Assembly (NCBI GenBank): GCA_022486705.1
Contig: JAKVKC010000004.1
Location: forward strand, 42,703 to 106,702
Direction: 5' to 3'
Source of the DNA: Solobacterium sp.
Lineage (GTDB): Bacteria; Bacillota_I; Bacilli_A; Erysipelotrichales; Erysipelotrichaceae
Length of the DNA: 64,000 nt
Part shown: in pieces, positions 27,137 through 35,177 of the stretch
How positions within the stretch are numbered: position 1 is the first letter of the stretch
Layout: each line of letters begins with the position of its first letter
Made by a program: the position numbers and the translations under genes
Notes under the pieces: model-generated
Databases searched by the model: none
The model's input: the letters and a program-made list of their open reading frames with translations, nothing else
What the model was told of the DNA's origin: nothing

Positions 27137-28074
27137 TCAATCCAGCCGGTGCCGGCGGGGCAACAACAAAAGAATGGAAACAGGTAGAACCGGTATTCCA
27201 AAAGAGCGGCATTCCGTATCATGTGACATATTCAACTCTAGAACATGATCTTGATGCCATCTGTCAGGAGATCACAAAGATCGGAAATGAGATCGATCTC
27301 GTGATTCTGGGCGGCGACGGTTCTATGAATAAAGCACTGAATGGCATCTGTGATTTTGCTAAAGTACGCTTAGGCTTTATTCCCTGCGGCAGCGGCAATG
27401 ACTTAGCCAAGGCCCTTGGCATTTCAATGAATCCGATCAAATGTGCAGAACAGATCATTCAGCAGAAAGTTGCCCGGATCCTTGACTTCGGTGAGGTAAC
27501 ATATTTCAATGCTTCGCATTTCTGCGATGGCCGTGAAGATACAGATGAGATCTTTCATCGCCGCTTCAATATTTCCAGCGGTATCGGTTTCGATGCCGAG
27601 ATCTGTGAGAATGCGGAAAGGTCCAAAGCAAAGAAGTTCCTGAATAAGATCCATTTAGGAAAACTGATCTATCTTCTGGTAGCTATCCGCATCATCTTTG
27701 CCTGCCGCAAAGTAAATGCGGTCATACAGCTGGATGAAAGAGAACCAATCCGCAAAAAGATCCTATCAGCTGTCGCAATGAATACACCGTATGAAGGCGG
27801 CGGCTTTAAGTTCTGCCCCGCTGCAGATCCGCAGGATGGAATCTTGGATCTGTGCGTTTGGGGAGACATCAATACCGCAAGTTTCTTCAAACTATTCCCC
27901 AGTGCCTATTCAGGAAATCATCTGAAGCATAAGGAGATTGCGGCCCATCAGGCAGATGTCATTGATATCCAGACAGATGAACCATGCTGGGTCCATACCG
28001 ATGGCGAAGTAGAATGCATGTCTACGCATGTGCAGATGAGATTGGCAGCTGAAAAGCTGAGATATTTGGACTGA
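27121..28074 (+). CDS. Diacylglycerol kinase/lipid kinase (DagK, YegS family)
   Basis: N-terminal signatures are IINPAGAGG (~5), the nucleotide motif GGDGSMNKALNG (~62) and IPCGSGNDLAKALGI (~84). GGDGT is here GGDGS. The C-domain motif GGGFKFCPAADPQDG (~224) matches the family. It phosphorylates a lipid such as diacylglycerol, feeding phosphatidic acid back into lipid synthesis. It is the last clear chromosomal gene before the prophage region. Confidence 0.9.
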   Translation: MFEIIINPAGAGGATTKEWKQVEPVFQKSGIPYHVTYSTLEHDLDAICQEITKIGNEIDLVILGGDGSMNKALNGICDFAKVRLGFIPCGSGNDLAKALGISMNPIKCAEQIIQQKVARILDFGEVTYFNASHFCDGREDTDEIFHRRFNISSGIGFDAEICENAERSKAKKFLNKIHLGKLIYLLVAIRIIFACRKVNAVIQLDEREPIRKKILSAVAMNTPYEGGGFKFCPAADPQDGILDLCVWGDINTASFFKLFPSAYSGNHLKHKEIAAHQADVIDIQTDEPCWVHTDGEVECMSTHVQMRLAAEKLRYLD

Positions 28075-28080
28075 TCTATA

Positions 28081-28205
28081 GTCTTGATCATAAGGAATGC
28101 AGATATCTGGAAGACTGGATATCTTAATTGAGCATCTCTGAAAAGATTACTTATCTGTAGAAGAATATCTGCAGAAACGGAAGATCATTTCCCGCTTGGA
28201 AAAAG
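28081..28205 (+). other. Boundary region, possible vestigial reading frame
   Basis: Between the lipid kinase and the prophage remnant. An open frame from about 28,149 reads DYLSVEEYLQKRKIISRL and runs into the opposite-strand small gene, without a start codon. No terminator right after the kinase is evident. The left attachment site of the remnant prophage was not found here. Confidence 0.3.
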
Positions 28206-28236
28206 AAACAGCCAGCAATTACTTGCTGACTGTTTT
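28206..28236. terminator. Bidirectional terminator
   Basis: AAACAGCCAGCAA pairs with TTGCTGACTGTTT (one mismatch) across TTAC, with A run before and T run after. It overlaps the stop codon of the minus-strand ribbon-helix-helix gene. Confidence 0.8.
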
Positions 28237-28428
28237 TGCGCGTTCAATTGTTCTTTGCATTGCATCTCTGATTACTTCAGACTGGGATAGATCAAGAACT
28301 TTACAGGAGGCTTTGAATTCATCGACAAAATCACTTCTGTAATCAGCAGATACACGTTTCATGTTCTTCTTGTTCCAATCATTTTGATATTTTGATTGGT
28401 CGAAGTTACCGCTTGCTTGTTTTGGCAT
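28219..28428 (-). CDS. Small ribbon-helix-helix type DNA-binding protein (Arc-like)
   Basis: 69 residues. The middle part reads as a short strand (MKRVSADYRS) followed by two helices (FVDEFKASCKVL and QSEVIRDAMQRTIERA), the pattern of phage Arc-type repressors. A frameshifted paralogue lies at 33,096-33,304. A 20-bp palindrome upstream (28,459-28,478) may be its own operator. RBS AAGGAG is present. Probably a prophage remnant gene. Confidence 0.7.
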   Translation of the reverse strand: MPKQASGNFDQSKYQNDWNKKNMKRVSADYRSDFVDEFKASCKVLDLSQSEVIRDAMQRTIERAKTVSK

Positions 28429-28458
28429 GCTTCTTCTCCTTTATGTACTTATAATAGA

Positions 28459-28478
28459 GCATACTAACTGCAGTATGC
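28459..28478. promoter_or_regulatory. Palindrome upstream of the ribbon-helix-helix gene, candidate operator
   Basis: GCATACT (28,459-28,465) and AGTATGC (28,472-28,478) are perfect inverted halves around AACTGC. On the minus strand it lies just upstream of an AT-rich TATTAT box and the gene start. Autoregulation is inferred. Confidence 0.5.
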
Positions 28479-28775
28479 CAGCAGAAATGATGAAATACTG
28501 CCTTTTTTATATTTTCCTCAATTGAAATAGAAACGGCAACTTACCTTAATAGGAAGTGGAAGCCTATCTTACAATTCCAAAAGTTGTATTTTCTCTTACA
28601 ATAGTAAGCTGTGCGCATGTTTGGCATGGAAGAAAGATATAGTAATTTCTAACAGAATTTTACCTCAGCATTTCGAATGGACGACATTCGGAAAATAGGG
28701 GGGTATAGGACCCCTGCCCCCTGTCTCTGTACAAGCCATCCAGCACTGTACAAAAAAAACACGAAAGGAGTTTCC
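28479..28775. other. Non-coding remnant stretch
   Basis: No supported gene. It contains a short imperfect inverted repeat (TACAATTCC...GTTGTA) and, near 28,695-28,725, a G6/C-run pair (ataGGGGGG...ACCCCT) that could fold. In a complete phage the terminase genes would be expected here; no terminase sequence is visible. Confidence 0.4.
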
Positions 28776-30065
28776 ATAAAGGGACAAGCATATTTAAAAA
28801 GAAAGGTAACATGCAAAAGAGAGCGTGTATTGACCAGATATAAGTATTATGAAATGAAGAATGGGACGCTGGATCTCGGTAGGTTAATGTCTGCTGAACA
28901 GTCATCTCAGTACAATTCAATCCTTGGATGGTGTCCTAAATCGGTGGACTCCTTAGCTGACAGATTGCAGTTTAATGGATTCAAGGATGATAACTTTGAT
29001 ATAGGAGAGATATTCGAGATGAACAATCCGGATGTCTTTTTTGATTCTGCTATCTTATCTGCACTGGTATCAAGCTGCTGCTTTATCTATATTTCAGCAG
29101 ATGAAACATGATATCCAAGATTGCAGGCTATTGATGGTGCAAATGCAACTGGAATCATAGATCCTATAACAGGATTGCTTACTGAGGGTTATGCGGTACT
29201 GAGCAGAGATCCAGATACAGATGCAGTTACGGTTGATGCTTACTTTGAGCCAGGTAAAACAACAGTATATGACACAGTAAACAGATCAGTTACGCAGTAT
29301 GCAAACAATGTTACGGTACCGGCGTTAGTTCCGATTATTTATAGACCGGATGCTAAACGCCCATTTGGCCATAGCCGTATCAGCAGAGCATGCATGAACA
29401 TACAGGATAAGGCAAGAATGGTCCTTTCAAGAGCTGATATAACGGCAGAATTCTATTCATGGCCACAGAGATATGTACTTGGGATTAGTGATGATGCTGA
29501 ATTCGACACAAAAAAAGCATCAATGTCATCATTCCTTGCACTCGGTGACAATGAGGGCAAGAACCCTACCGTTGGCCAGTTCACACAGCAGAATATGGAG
29601 CCACATATTGATCAGTTCAAGATGTATGCAGCCGCATTCTCTGGAGAGACAGGACTGACAATGGATGATCTTGGCTTTGCTACAGAAAATCCTTCCAGTT
29701 CTGATGCAATCAAAGCGGCACATGAGAACCTGAGGCTGACAGCAAGAAAAGCTCAGCGTACATTTGGATCTGGGTTCTTGAATGTTGGATATGTGGCGGC
29801 ATGTATGAGAGACAACTATCCATACCAGCGCAAGCAGATATATCTGACTACTCCGGAGTGGAGACCGCTGTTTGAACCAGATGCCAGTCAGATGACAGGC
29901 ATTGGTGATGCGGCAATCAAGATTAATCAGGCAGTGCCAGGATACTTTGACAAGGACTATCTGGAACAGCTGACAGGCATTGAAGGTGGAGACAGTACAG
30001 ATACGGTAGAGCAGACCACTGGTACAGTCGATGAAACCACACAGGAGCCTGTAGGTGTTGAGTAA
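28776..30065 (+). pseudogene. Phage portal protein, SPP1 Gp6 type (degraded)
   Basis: Reads as a full portal: YLKRKVTCKRERVLTRYKYY and LGWCPKSVDSLADRL at the start, RPFGHSRISRACMNIQDKA in the middle, SGETGLTMDDLGF near the end. Two lesions mark it as dead. The expected start after AAAGGAG (28,763-28,769) is ATA at 28,776. An in-frame TGA at 29,109-29,111 splits it between ADET and YPRLQAIDG. Both halves stay in the same frame, so this is a point nonsense change and not a deletion. Confidence 0.85.
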
Positions 30066-30490
30066 TGGACGATATTGTTCCTGCTCTGTATAAGCGTATA
30101 AAAGCCGATTACACAAGCAGAGTGAAGAAGGACAGTACCGTACAATCATTGCTTGATAAAGCTGAAAAAGGATTAGGCACACAGGATGAGATATCACTGT
30201 ATGCCAGGGCATTGGGAGATTGCGCAGCCAAGGCATTAGAAGAAGGATTGAAGGCTGATAACCTGCCGGATGGAAAGATCTACTGGTTTATTGCGGATAG
30301 AACGATAAAGCCATTGTTCAGGCTTGTGTATGAGCAGGTTTACGCAATGGCAAGCACTGTTCAAACTGCTGAGGATAAGAAGAATGGGATCAGTATTAAA
30401 CCACAGAAAGCCGCCTTTCCGACAGAGAGAATTGAAACAATAGAGGGAAAAATCGTACAGATGTCATTGGGAGGCACTGATGGAAAATGA
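30065..30490 (+). CDS. Phage protein of unknown function between portal and minor head genes
   Basis: 141 residues, soluble, mostly helical and charged. It starts one base into the portal stop (TAATG) and overlaps the next gene by 11 bases, the packing expected in a head module. No motif recognised. It appears intact although both neighbours are broken. Confidence 0.6.
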   Translation: MDDIVPALYKRIKADYTSRVKKDSTVQSLLDKAEKGLGTQDEISLYARALGDCAAKALEEGLKADNLPDGKIYWFIADRTIKPLFRLVYEQVYAMASTVQTAEDKKNGISIKPQKAAFPTERIETIEGKIVQMSLGGTDGK

Positions 30491-31520
30491 TCAGGACAGT
30501 GCAGTCAGTACAATACTGGACAGGGCACTAAGCAATGCGGCGCAAAGTTTGTATGACGATTATGTAAAAACTAATGCATCGTTCCGGTCAAACGCTGGGC
30601 TGAAAGCAAAGATTGTACGTACTTTGCATGGCAAAGGTTGCAGGTGGTGCAGAAATCTTGCCGGAGAATATAGTTACCCAGATGTTCCTAGAGATGTATA
30701 CAGGCGGCATGACAACTGCTCCTGCACAGTTACATATGTGACTGAAAAAGGAACGCAGGATGTATGGAACAAGCAATATGGAGACACCGCTGAAGAACGT
30801 TCTCAGAAATGGGAGAAAAGAAAAGTCGAAATTGCTGATGAAGAAGCCGAAAAGAAGGTAGCTAGAGAGTATAAGAATGAACCAGTAAAAAAGATCATTG
30901 ACTACACAGGTATGTCTCCAAAAGATGCCAGTATTTATTACAACAAGAATAAGTGGGCTATGGAGAATTATAGTGTAGAGGAAATGTTGAAAATGGATGG
31001 CTACATTACCCAGGATGATATAGTAAAGGCTTACAAAAACAGCCCTGCAGGCAAGGCTGCTATGGAAAGACTAAAAAGTGTTGGACTTGATGAAAATCTA
31101 AGGCGGCAAGTAGGGGAAGACGGGCAACAAATAATTGATAAACCAACATACAATAAATTAGTAAAATAATTCAAGCGCACCGGAGGAACAATTGTTAGAG
31201 GAGATACCGCAGAAGATTGGTTAAAAGATCGTGCATCCGCATCGTATGTAGTTGGTGGTAATACTGCATTTATTAAAGACAATGCGACGGTATCTGATGT
31301 TTTAGAAGAAATGTATCATGCTATGCAGGATAAAAAAGGAATATATAAAAATCATCCAACAGATGAAATGATACTTTTAAGAGAAATTGATGCTCAAGAG
31401 TATTTGCTTAGTATGAGCAACAGATATAAAATACCTATAGAAGAAGTAAACGTAACAAAGAGTAACTTAGATTATTATCAGAATTGTCTTAAAAATCTTA
31501 AAGACAAGAAAGGAAGATAA
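30480..31520 (+). pseudogene. MuF/SPP1 Gp7-type minor head protein with toxin-like C-terminus (interrupted)
   Basis: The N-terminal part has the Cys/His pattern of phage minor head proteins, CRWCRNLAG ... YRRHDNCSCTVTY (~52-85). After a linker an in-frame TAA (31,167-31,169) interrupts the frame, which then continues unbroken to 31,520. The distal ~110 residues carry VRGDTAEDWLKDRA, EEMYHAMQD and EIDAQEYLL. The E-E-x-x-H plus E-x-x-A-Q pattern recalls zincin-like toxin domains attached to MuF proteins (inference). One stop codon removes only the tail, leaving a head protein of 229 residues. Confidence 0.75.
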
Positions 31521-31522
31521 GT

Positions 31523-31738
31523 ATGGAATACAAAATTGAAGATGCATTCAATGTTGGAAATATTACGATTCTTTCTTTTGACAGAGAACGGGATGCAAAT
31601 GATTATTCATATTCTGATAACGTGGTAATTGATGGAATAAGTAAAACGTATTGTTCACAACACATGAAAAATTGGATTAGTATTGAGCACGATGATAATC
31701 CAGCTAGATTTATCGGGAAAAATATAATGTTTAAATAA
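31523..31738 (+). CDS. Small protein, candidate immunity partner of the MuF toxin tail
   Basis: 71 residues, acidic, beta-rich by eye (VGNITILSFDRERDANDY, GKNIMFK). It begins three bases after the MuF frame ends, the place where immunity genes of MuF toxins lie. No family recognised; the immunity role rests on position only. A terminator follows directly. Confidence 0.5.
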   Translation: MEYKIEDAFNVGNITILSFDRERDANDYSYSDNVVIDGISKTYCSQHMKNWISIEHDDNPARFIGKNIMFK

Positions 31739-31758
31739 AACCGCTTCGGCGGTTTTTT
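31738..31758 (+). terminator. Terminator before the YjcQ-like gene
   Basis: AAACCGC-TTCG-GCGGTTTTTT. The ribosome site of the next gene (AGGAGG) begins right after the T run. Confidence 0.88.
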
Positions 31759-31769
31759 AGGAGGTTAAT

Positions 31770-32116
31770 ATGGGGAAAGATGATTATGATGTGATTGTAT
31801 GTAAGATTTTGACATATTTATATGCAGTTTTAAAGAATTGCCGCAAACGTAATGACGATTATTTACAACCAATGACTAAAGATTTCCCGATTGATGCAGA
31901 CTATTTTACTTTGTTCTGGATAGTATGAAAAAGGATGGATATATATCTGGAATAGTAGTTCAAAGAATACAAGGCGGTGAAATCTATAGAGTTTATTATG
32001 AAGATATCATGATTACTTCGGATGGAATTCATTATTTACGTGATAACAGTGTAATGAATAAGATTGCTGAAAGCCTTCCGATATTTGGAAGTATTGCTAG
32101 CTTATTTATCAGGTGA
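31770..32116 (+). pseudogene. YjcQ-like winged-helix phage protein, frameshifted
   Basis: The frame from 31,770 (after AGGAGG) reads to FTLFWIV and stops at 31,928. The second half continues in another frame from about 31,920 with MKKDGYISGIVVQRIQGG, YYEDIMITSDGIHYLRDNS. Loss of one G in TTCTGGGATAGT would explain it. The joined product matches the layout of YjcQ winged-helix proteins common in Bacillota prophages. Assignment is by recall of the family pattern. Confidence 0.6.
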
Positions 32117-32134
32117 CCGCTTAAGCGGTTTTTT
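32116..32134 (+). terminator. Terminator overlapping the YjcQ-like stop
   Basis: ACCGC-TTAA-GCGGTTTTTT, again followed directly by AGGAGG of the next small gene. Confidence 0.85.
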
Positions 32135-32148
32135 ATTAGGAGGAAAGT

Positions 32149-32292
32149 ATGTTGCATCACTATATAACAAGGTATTTGAATGAGAATGGAAAAGATATAG
32201 TGGAATCATGGCTACAATTCAATATTCTAGGATATTCTTTTTGCTTTTCTAGAAGAACAGAGGAAATAAAAGACAGTCACTCTGTAAAGTGA
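32149..32292 (+). CDS. 47-residue phage-associated small protein
   Basis: Starts after AGGAGG; reads MLHHYITRYLNENGK ... SWLQFNILGYSFCFSRR and ends in a lysine. No family can be named. It has its own upstream terminator-ribosome-site cassette like its neighbour. Its end overlaps a hairpin that serves the opposite-strand gene. Confidence 0.45.
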   Translation: MLHHYITRYLNENGKDIVESWLQFNILGYSFCFSRRTEEIKDSHSVK

Positions 32293-32297
32293 TTGTC
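32268..32297 (-). terminator. Terminator of the YjzC-like gene (minus strand)
   Basis: GACAATCACT/AGTGACTGTC stem on the minus strand (one mismatch), followed by TTTTATTT. Confidence 0.7.
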
Positions 32298-32306
32298 TCT
32301 AGAGCA

Positions 32307-32471
32307 TTACCTCTTTTCCCACTTGTCTTTAGGCTTCGATGTAGGTGGTAAACGATGACCAGGCTTTATTGTTGCATGATGAGGATCGTCAACATGGCCA
32401 CCATTAGGACCAACTTCATGATACTTACCACTAGGCACATTATCTGTGCCTGGTTTATAAATTCTTGGCAT
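32307..32471 (-). CDS. YjzC-like small protein
   Basis: 54 residues: MPRIYKPGTDNVPSGKY, then EVGPNGG and ATIKPGHRLPPTSKP, the layout of Bacillus YjzC-like proteins, whose function is unknown. Start at 32,471 behind a perfect AAGGAGGTGA; an upstream in-frame extension has no ribosome site. It is on the strand opposite to the surrounding remnant. Confidence 0.7.
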   Translation of the reverse strand: MPRIYKPGTDNVPSGKYHEVGPNGGHVDDPHHATIKPGHRLPPTSKPKDKWEKR

Positions 32472-32520
32472 AATACTCACCTCCTTTCGAGATGAGTATA
32501 TTTCTATTAGGAGGAAAGCA

Positions 32521-32574
32521 AATGGCAAAACAGCGAGCACCGAATGTGATCGTCTTGTATAGAGATAACGGATA
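32521..32574 (+). pseudogene. Fragment of a phage gene start (17 codons)
   Basis: AGGAGG and ATG at 32,521 open a frame reading MAKQRAPNVIVLYRDNG and then stop; the ribosome site of the terminase fragment begins at the stop. It looks like the first codons of a truncated phage gene. Confidence 0.35.
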
Positions 32575-32586
32575 GGAGGAAAGTAA

Positions 32587-32904
32587 ATGGCTAAGTCCAG
32601 AGAAGGACGCCAGACACCTATTCAATCCGTTGTTTTACCTTACAAAGAGACACATGGAACAGAAGCTATAGAACTATATAACAGCACTGGGAATACAGCG
32701 ATGGAATGGCAGGAATTACTTTTATATGACATGCTGGCCACAAACGACAAAGATCTATGGGTACACATGAATTATGGATTTGCAGTTCCTAGAAGAAACG
32801 GCAAGTCGGAAATATTGATTATGCGTGCACTGTATGGTCTTGAACAGGGCGAAAGGATACTGTATACAGTTCATAGAACAGATACTTCTCGTGTGTTGTC
32901 ATAG
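32587..32904 (+). pseudogene. Terminase large subunit, N-terminal fragment
   Basis: Reads AMEWQELLLYDMLA, then MNYGFAVPRRNGKSEI (ATPase Walker A, Arg-x-Asn-Gly-Lys-Ser) and GERILYTVHRTDTSR, the start of a large terminase. It stops at residue 105, with no Walker B or nuclease domain. It differs in sequence from the intact terminase at 46,079. Its place after the head genes is out of normal phage order, so rearrangement or a second remnant is likely. Confidence 0.75.
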
Positions 32905-33095
32905 ATGGTGAGAATGGTCAAAAGATTATGACAGATCAGATGAAAAAGGAAACACTTAACAGTCCAATACTTTCAAAGGTGGCTGAAATCATTAAAGGAA
33001 ATGTAATGCTTGAATAGGCTATATTCAGTAAAACACTGATTCATATGGAACAACAATACTAGATGCTGTTATAACAAATTATGAACATAGAGGTA
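32905..33095 (+). other. Degraded phage sequence
   Basis: A short open stretch (VVIDGENGQKIMTDQMKK, to 33,016) follows in a frame with no start and stops soon. Multiple stops follow. No gene is supported. Confidence 0.35.
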
Positions 33096-33304
33096 TTACT
33101 TGCTGACCTTCTTGGCACGCTCGATTGTTTTTTGCATTGCATCTCGGAATACTGATGATTGGCTTATTCCTAAGCTATTGCAGGCTTGTTTGAATTCTTG
33201 TACAAAGTCGATAGAATAAGATCCTCTAACGGTCATCATATTTTCTTTTTTCCATTCGTTCCGATTTTTACGGAATCAAACTTTGAAGTATTTTCTTTAG
33301 CCAT
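33096..33304 (-). pseudogene. Ribbon-helix-helix protein paralogue, frameshifted
   Basis: Starts at ATG 33,304 with AGGAGAG upstream and reads MAKENTSKFD; after a shift near NEWKKENMM the other frame continues with SIDFVQEFKQACNSLGI and QSSVFRDAMQKTIERAKK to the stop at 33,096. This matches the gene at 28,219-28,428 over most of its length (both end ERAKxVSK). The start overlaps the stop of the upstream membrane protein gene. Confidence 0.65.
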
Positions 33305-33471
33305 CAGTTCTCTCCTGCTTTGTTTATCCTCGAAATAATAGCTATAATTGATACTAATGATGCTAATGCAGCTGCTAGGATAATCCAATTATGTTTTATA
33401 GCAAATAAGGTAACTAAGGCTCCAAATGCAATACTAAGCAATACCAGCAGAATGATTTCTCTCTTGAACAT
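33304..33471 (-). CDS. Small membrane protein (55 residues)
   Basis: MFKREIILLVLLSIAFGALV and NWIILAAALASLVSIIAII: two membrane segments and a short basic tail. The TGA stop overlaps the ATG of the frameshifted ribbon-helix-helix gene (TGATG), so the two were one unit. No ribosome site of good quality is visible upstream. Confidence 0.45.
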   Translation of the reverse strand: MFKREIILLVLLSIAFGALVTLFAIKHNWIILAAALASLVSIIAIISRINKAGEN

Positions 33472-33719
33472 AATCGTTTAATGGATAGAATGAAAGTAGA
33501 GGCGGGGAGCTCTGTACTCCCCTTGTACTCTGCTTATTGAATCCCTGGAGCAGAGCGAGAATTGCAACTATCAGAGTTATTAACTCGATTAGTTCTGATC
33601 TTGTCCAAGGATTCTTTTTTTCTTATCCATCTAATCATCTCTCTTTCTCTACATTTATTATGTATCATACGCTCATGATGCTAATACAAATGATAAAAGA
33701 TGATGGATTTATATTTTAC
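33472..33719. other. Stretch without supported genes at the right end of the remnant
   Basis: Contains an inverted repeat GGGGAG...CTCCCC near 33,503-33,522. A 70-codon plus-strand frame (33,537-33,749) is rich in hydrophobic residues but has no ribosome site and runs into the arm-type repeats; I do not call it a gene. Confidence 0.35.
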
Positions 33720-33740
33720 TTTGCTCACAATTTGGTCACA
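33720..33740 (+). repeat. Arm-type repeats TTTGCTCACA / TTTGGTCACA at the right end of the remnant
   Basis: TTTGCTCACA at 33,720-33,729 and TTTGGTCACA at 33,731-33,740, 11 bases apart, 92 bases before the core site. The same motif and spacing occur at both ends of the intact prophage. Confidence 0.65.
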
Positions 33741-33831
33741 GAAACATAGCAAATATTGAGCAGCTGCTGAACATAAAAAAATCACTGGAAGCAGCGAAAA
33801 TCCGCATATTCAGCGATCTTTGGAAAATCCA

Positions 33832-33853
33832 ATAAAGTGTGCCCGGTGGGGAT
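33832..33853. other. Left attachment site (attL) of the intact prophage
   Basis: 22 bases identical to 63,874-63,895, where they include the 3' end of the tRNA-Arg gene. Homology extends about 60 bases to the left (CATATTCAGCGAT is shared) because the sequence to the left is the right end of an older, related integration. The integrase gene starts its 3' end 66 bases away. Confidence 0.85.
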
Positions 33854-33896
33854 AGAACAATAAAAATATCCCGCTTGTTAAGCCATTTTTAGAATA

Positions 33897-33917
33897 TTTG
33901 GTCACAGTTTGGTCACA
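33897..33917 (+). repeat. Arm-type repeats TTTGGTCACA, left end of the prophage
   Basis: Two perfect copies, 33,897-33,906 and 33,908-33,917, spaced 11 bases, between attL and the integrase stop codon. Likely binding sites for the integrase N-terminal domain (inference from position and repetition). Confidence 0.7.
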
Positions 33918-33919
33918 AG

Positions 33920-35059
33920 TTATTCCATTTTAGATTCTTTTCTATCATCAACGACACTCTTTTTCTTACTGCTGTTTGACCTGGCATAGCTCAATGTCAT
34001 AGATGAATCTGCATGTCCCATGAGTTCCTGCACGGTACGCAGATCAGCACCGCCAACGATTAGATCTGTACTAAACTGATGCCTTAACTGGTACATTCTG
34101 AAATCAATTCTTAAATCTTTTGATATTCTATTTAGCTTGCTTGATACAAGCCAAGTTTTCATATATTTTCCTTTATGATCAGCAAATATGTTATCGGTTT
34201 TAGAATAATCAAGAAGTTCTTTGAGAATCGGCTGCAGTTCAGCCGGAATTGGCAATGTGCGGATTGATGTATTGTTTTTGCATGGCCGTATTGTCCATTT
34301 TTCTGATGTAGAAGAGCCCAATTCTTTATTTATGGATAATTCACCTTTCTTCATGTCAATGTCATCTCTGCTCAAAGCAAATGTCTCTGAAGGCCTAAGC
34401 CCAAGATAGTACATCAGCTTCAGTGCATATATTATTATTTGATTGTCATAGTGATTGCCTCCAGAATGTGATCCGTATTCCCTCAGTTTTTTGCATACAT
34501 CGTTTAATGTCTCTAGTGATGTGTATGCAGTCTTATGGCTGACTATTATTTGAGACTGTGGTATCTGCAAAGCAAAAGTGAAATCTCTTGATATCCAATC
34601 TGATAAATATGCTGTCTTGGCTACTCTATGCCATGCCGTCATTATTCTCTTTAACGTGTCTTGCGAAGCTATCTTTGCTGCTTCTGACAAGCACTCCATT
34701 ACATCTGCTGGCGTTATGCTCTGCACATTTTGATTCTTATATGATGCCATGTATTTGTTCAGCATTAATAGATTTGCTTGCTGTGTCCGTTGTCTAATAC
34801 CTATAACGCTAAATGATCGTATTAGGCATTGTTCAACGGTGATGCCTGCTTCTTTTGTTAGAAGACCTTTGCGGGATTTATACAAGATATCATCACGATA
34901 ATCAACGGCTGCATTATAAGCGGATGATGCATCAAAGTATTTTGAGGACTGAAAAGACTTTGAATAGACTTGATCATCAACTCTAATCTGAACCAGAAAT
35001 TGCCAGTTATTTCCGCGCTTGCGTTGAATAATATACTTCTCTTTCTTAAACTTTTTCAT
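33920..35059 (-). CDS. int: Prophage integrase, tyrosine recombinase
   Basis: 379 residues. An N-terminal arm-binding region (~1-70) and a core-binding domain (~75-170, LTKEAGITVEQCL...) precede the catalytic domain. Catalytic residues are visible: Arg in LGLRPSE, Arg in LRHQFST with the preceding Gln-Leu, His in LMGHADSS and the nucleophile Tyr in LSYARS. It integrates the phage in the 3' end of tRNA-Arg. It lies next to attL. RBS AAAGGAGG. Confidence 0.93.
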   Translation of the reverse strand: MKKFKKEKYIIQRKRGNNWQFLVQIRVDDQVYSKSFQSSKYFDASSAYNAAVDYRDDILYKSRKGLLTKEAGITVEQCLIRSFSVIGIRQRTQQANLLMLNKYMASYKNQNVQSITPADVMECLSEAAKIASQDTLKRIMTAWHRVAKTAYLSDWISRDFTFALQIPQSQIIVSHKTAYTSLETLNDVCKKLREYGSHSGGNHYDNQIIIYALKLMYYLGLRPSETFALSRDDIDMKKGELSINKELGSSTSEKWTIRPCKNNTSIRTLPIPAELQPILKELLDYSKTDNIFADHKGKYMKTWLVSSKLNRISKDLRIDFRMYQLRHQFSTDLIVGGADLRTVQELMGHADSSMTLSYARSNSSKKKSVVDDRKESKME

Positions 35060-35177
35060 GATAATAAGCCTCCTTTTGATATAATGGAGACAGAAAAGAA
35101 ATGCTGTGGTGGCATGGCTTTTCTATCCGGATCTCTGGCACTGCAATGCTGGAGATCTTTTATTTTTACATTTGTGT

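Noticed and set aside
28677..28775. ATG at 28,677 as the portal start
   Set aside because: The residues it adds are not portal-like and the good ribosome site lies downstream, next to the mutated start at 28,776.
33537..33749. 70-codon plus-strand frame at the right end of the remnant
   Set aside because: No ribosome site, overlaps the arm-type repeats, no recognisable product.
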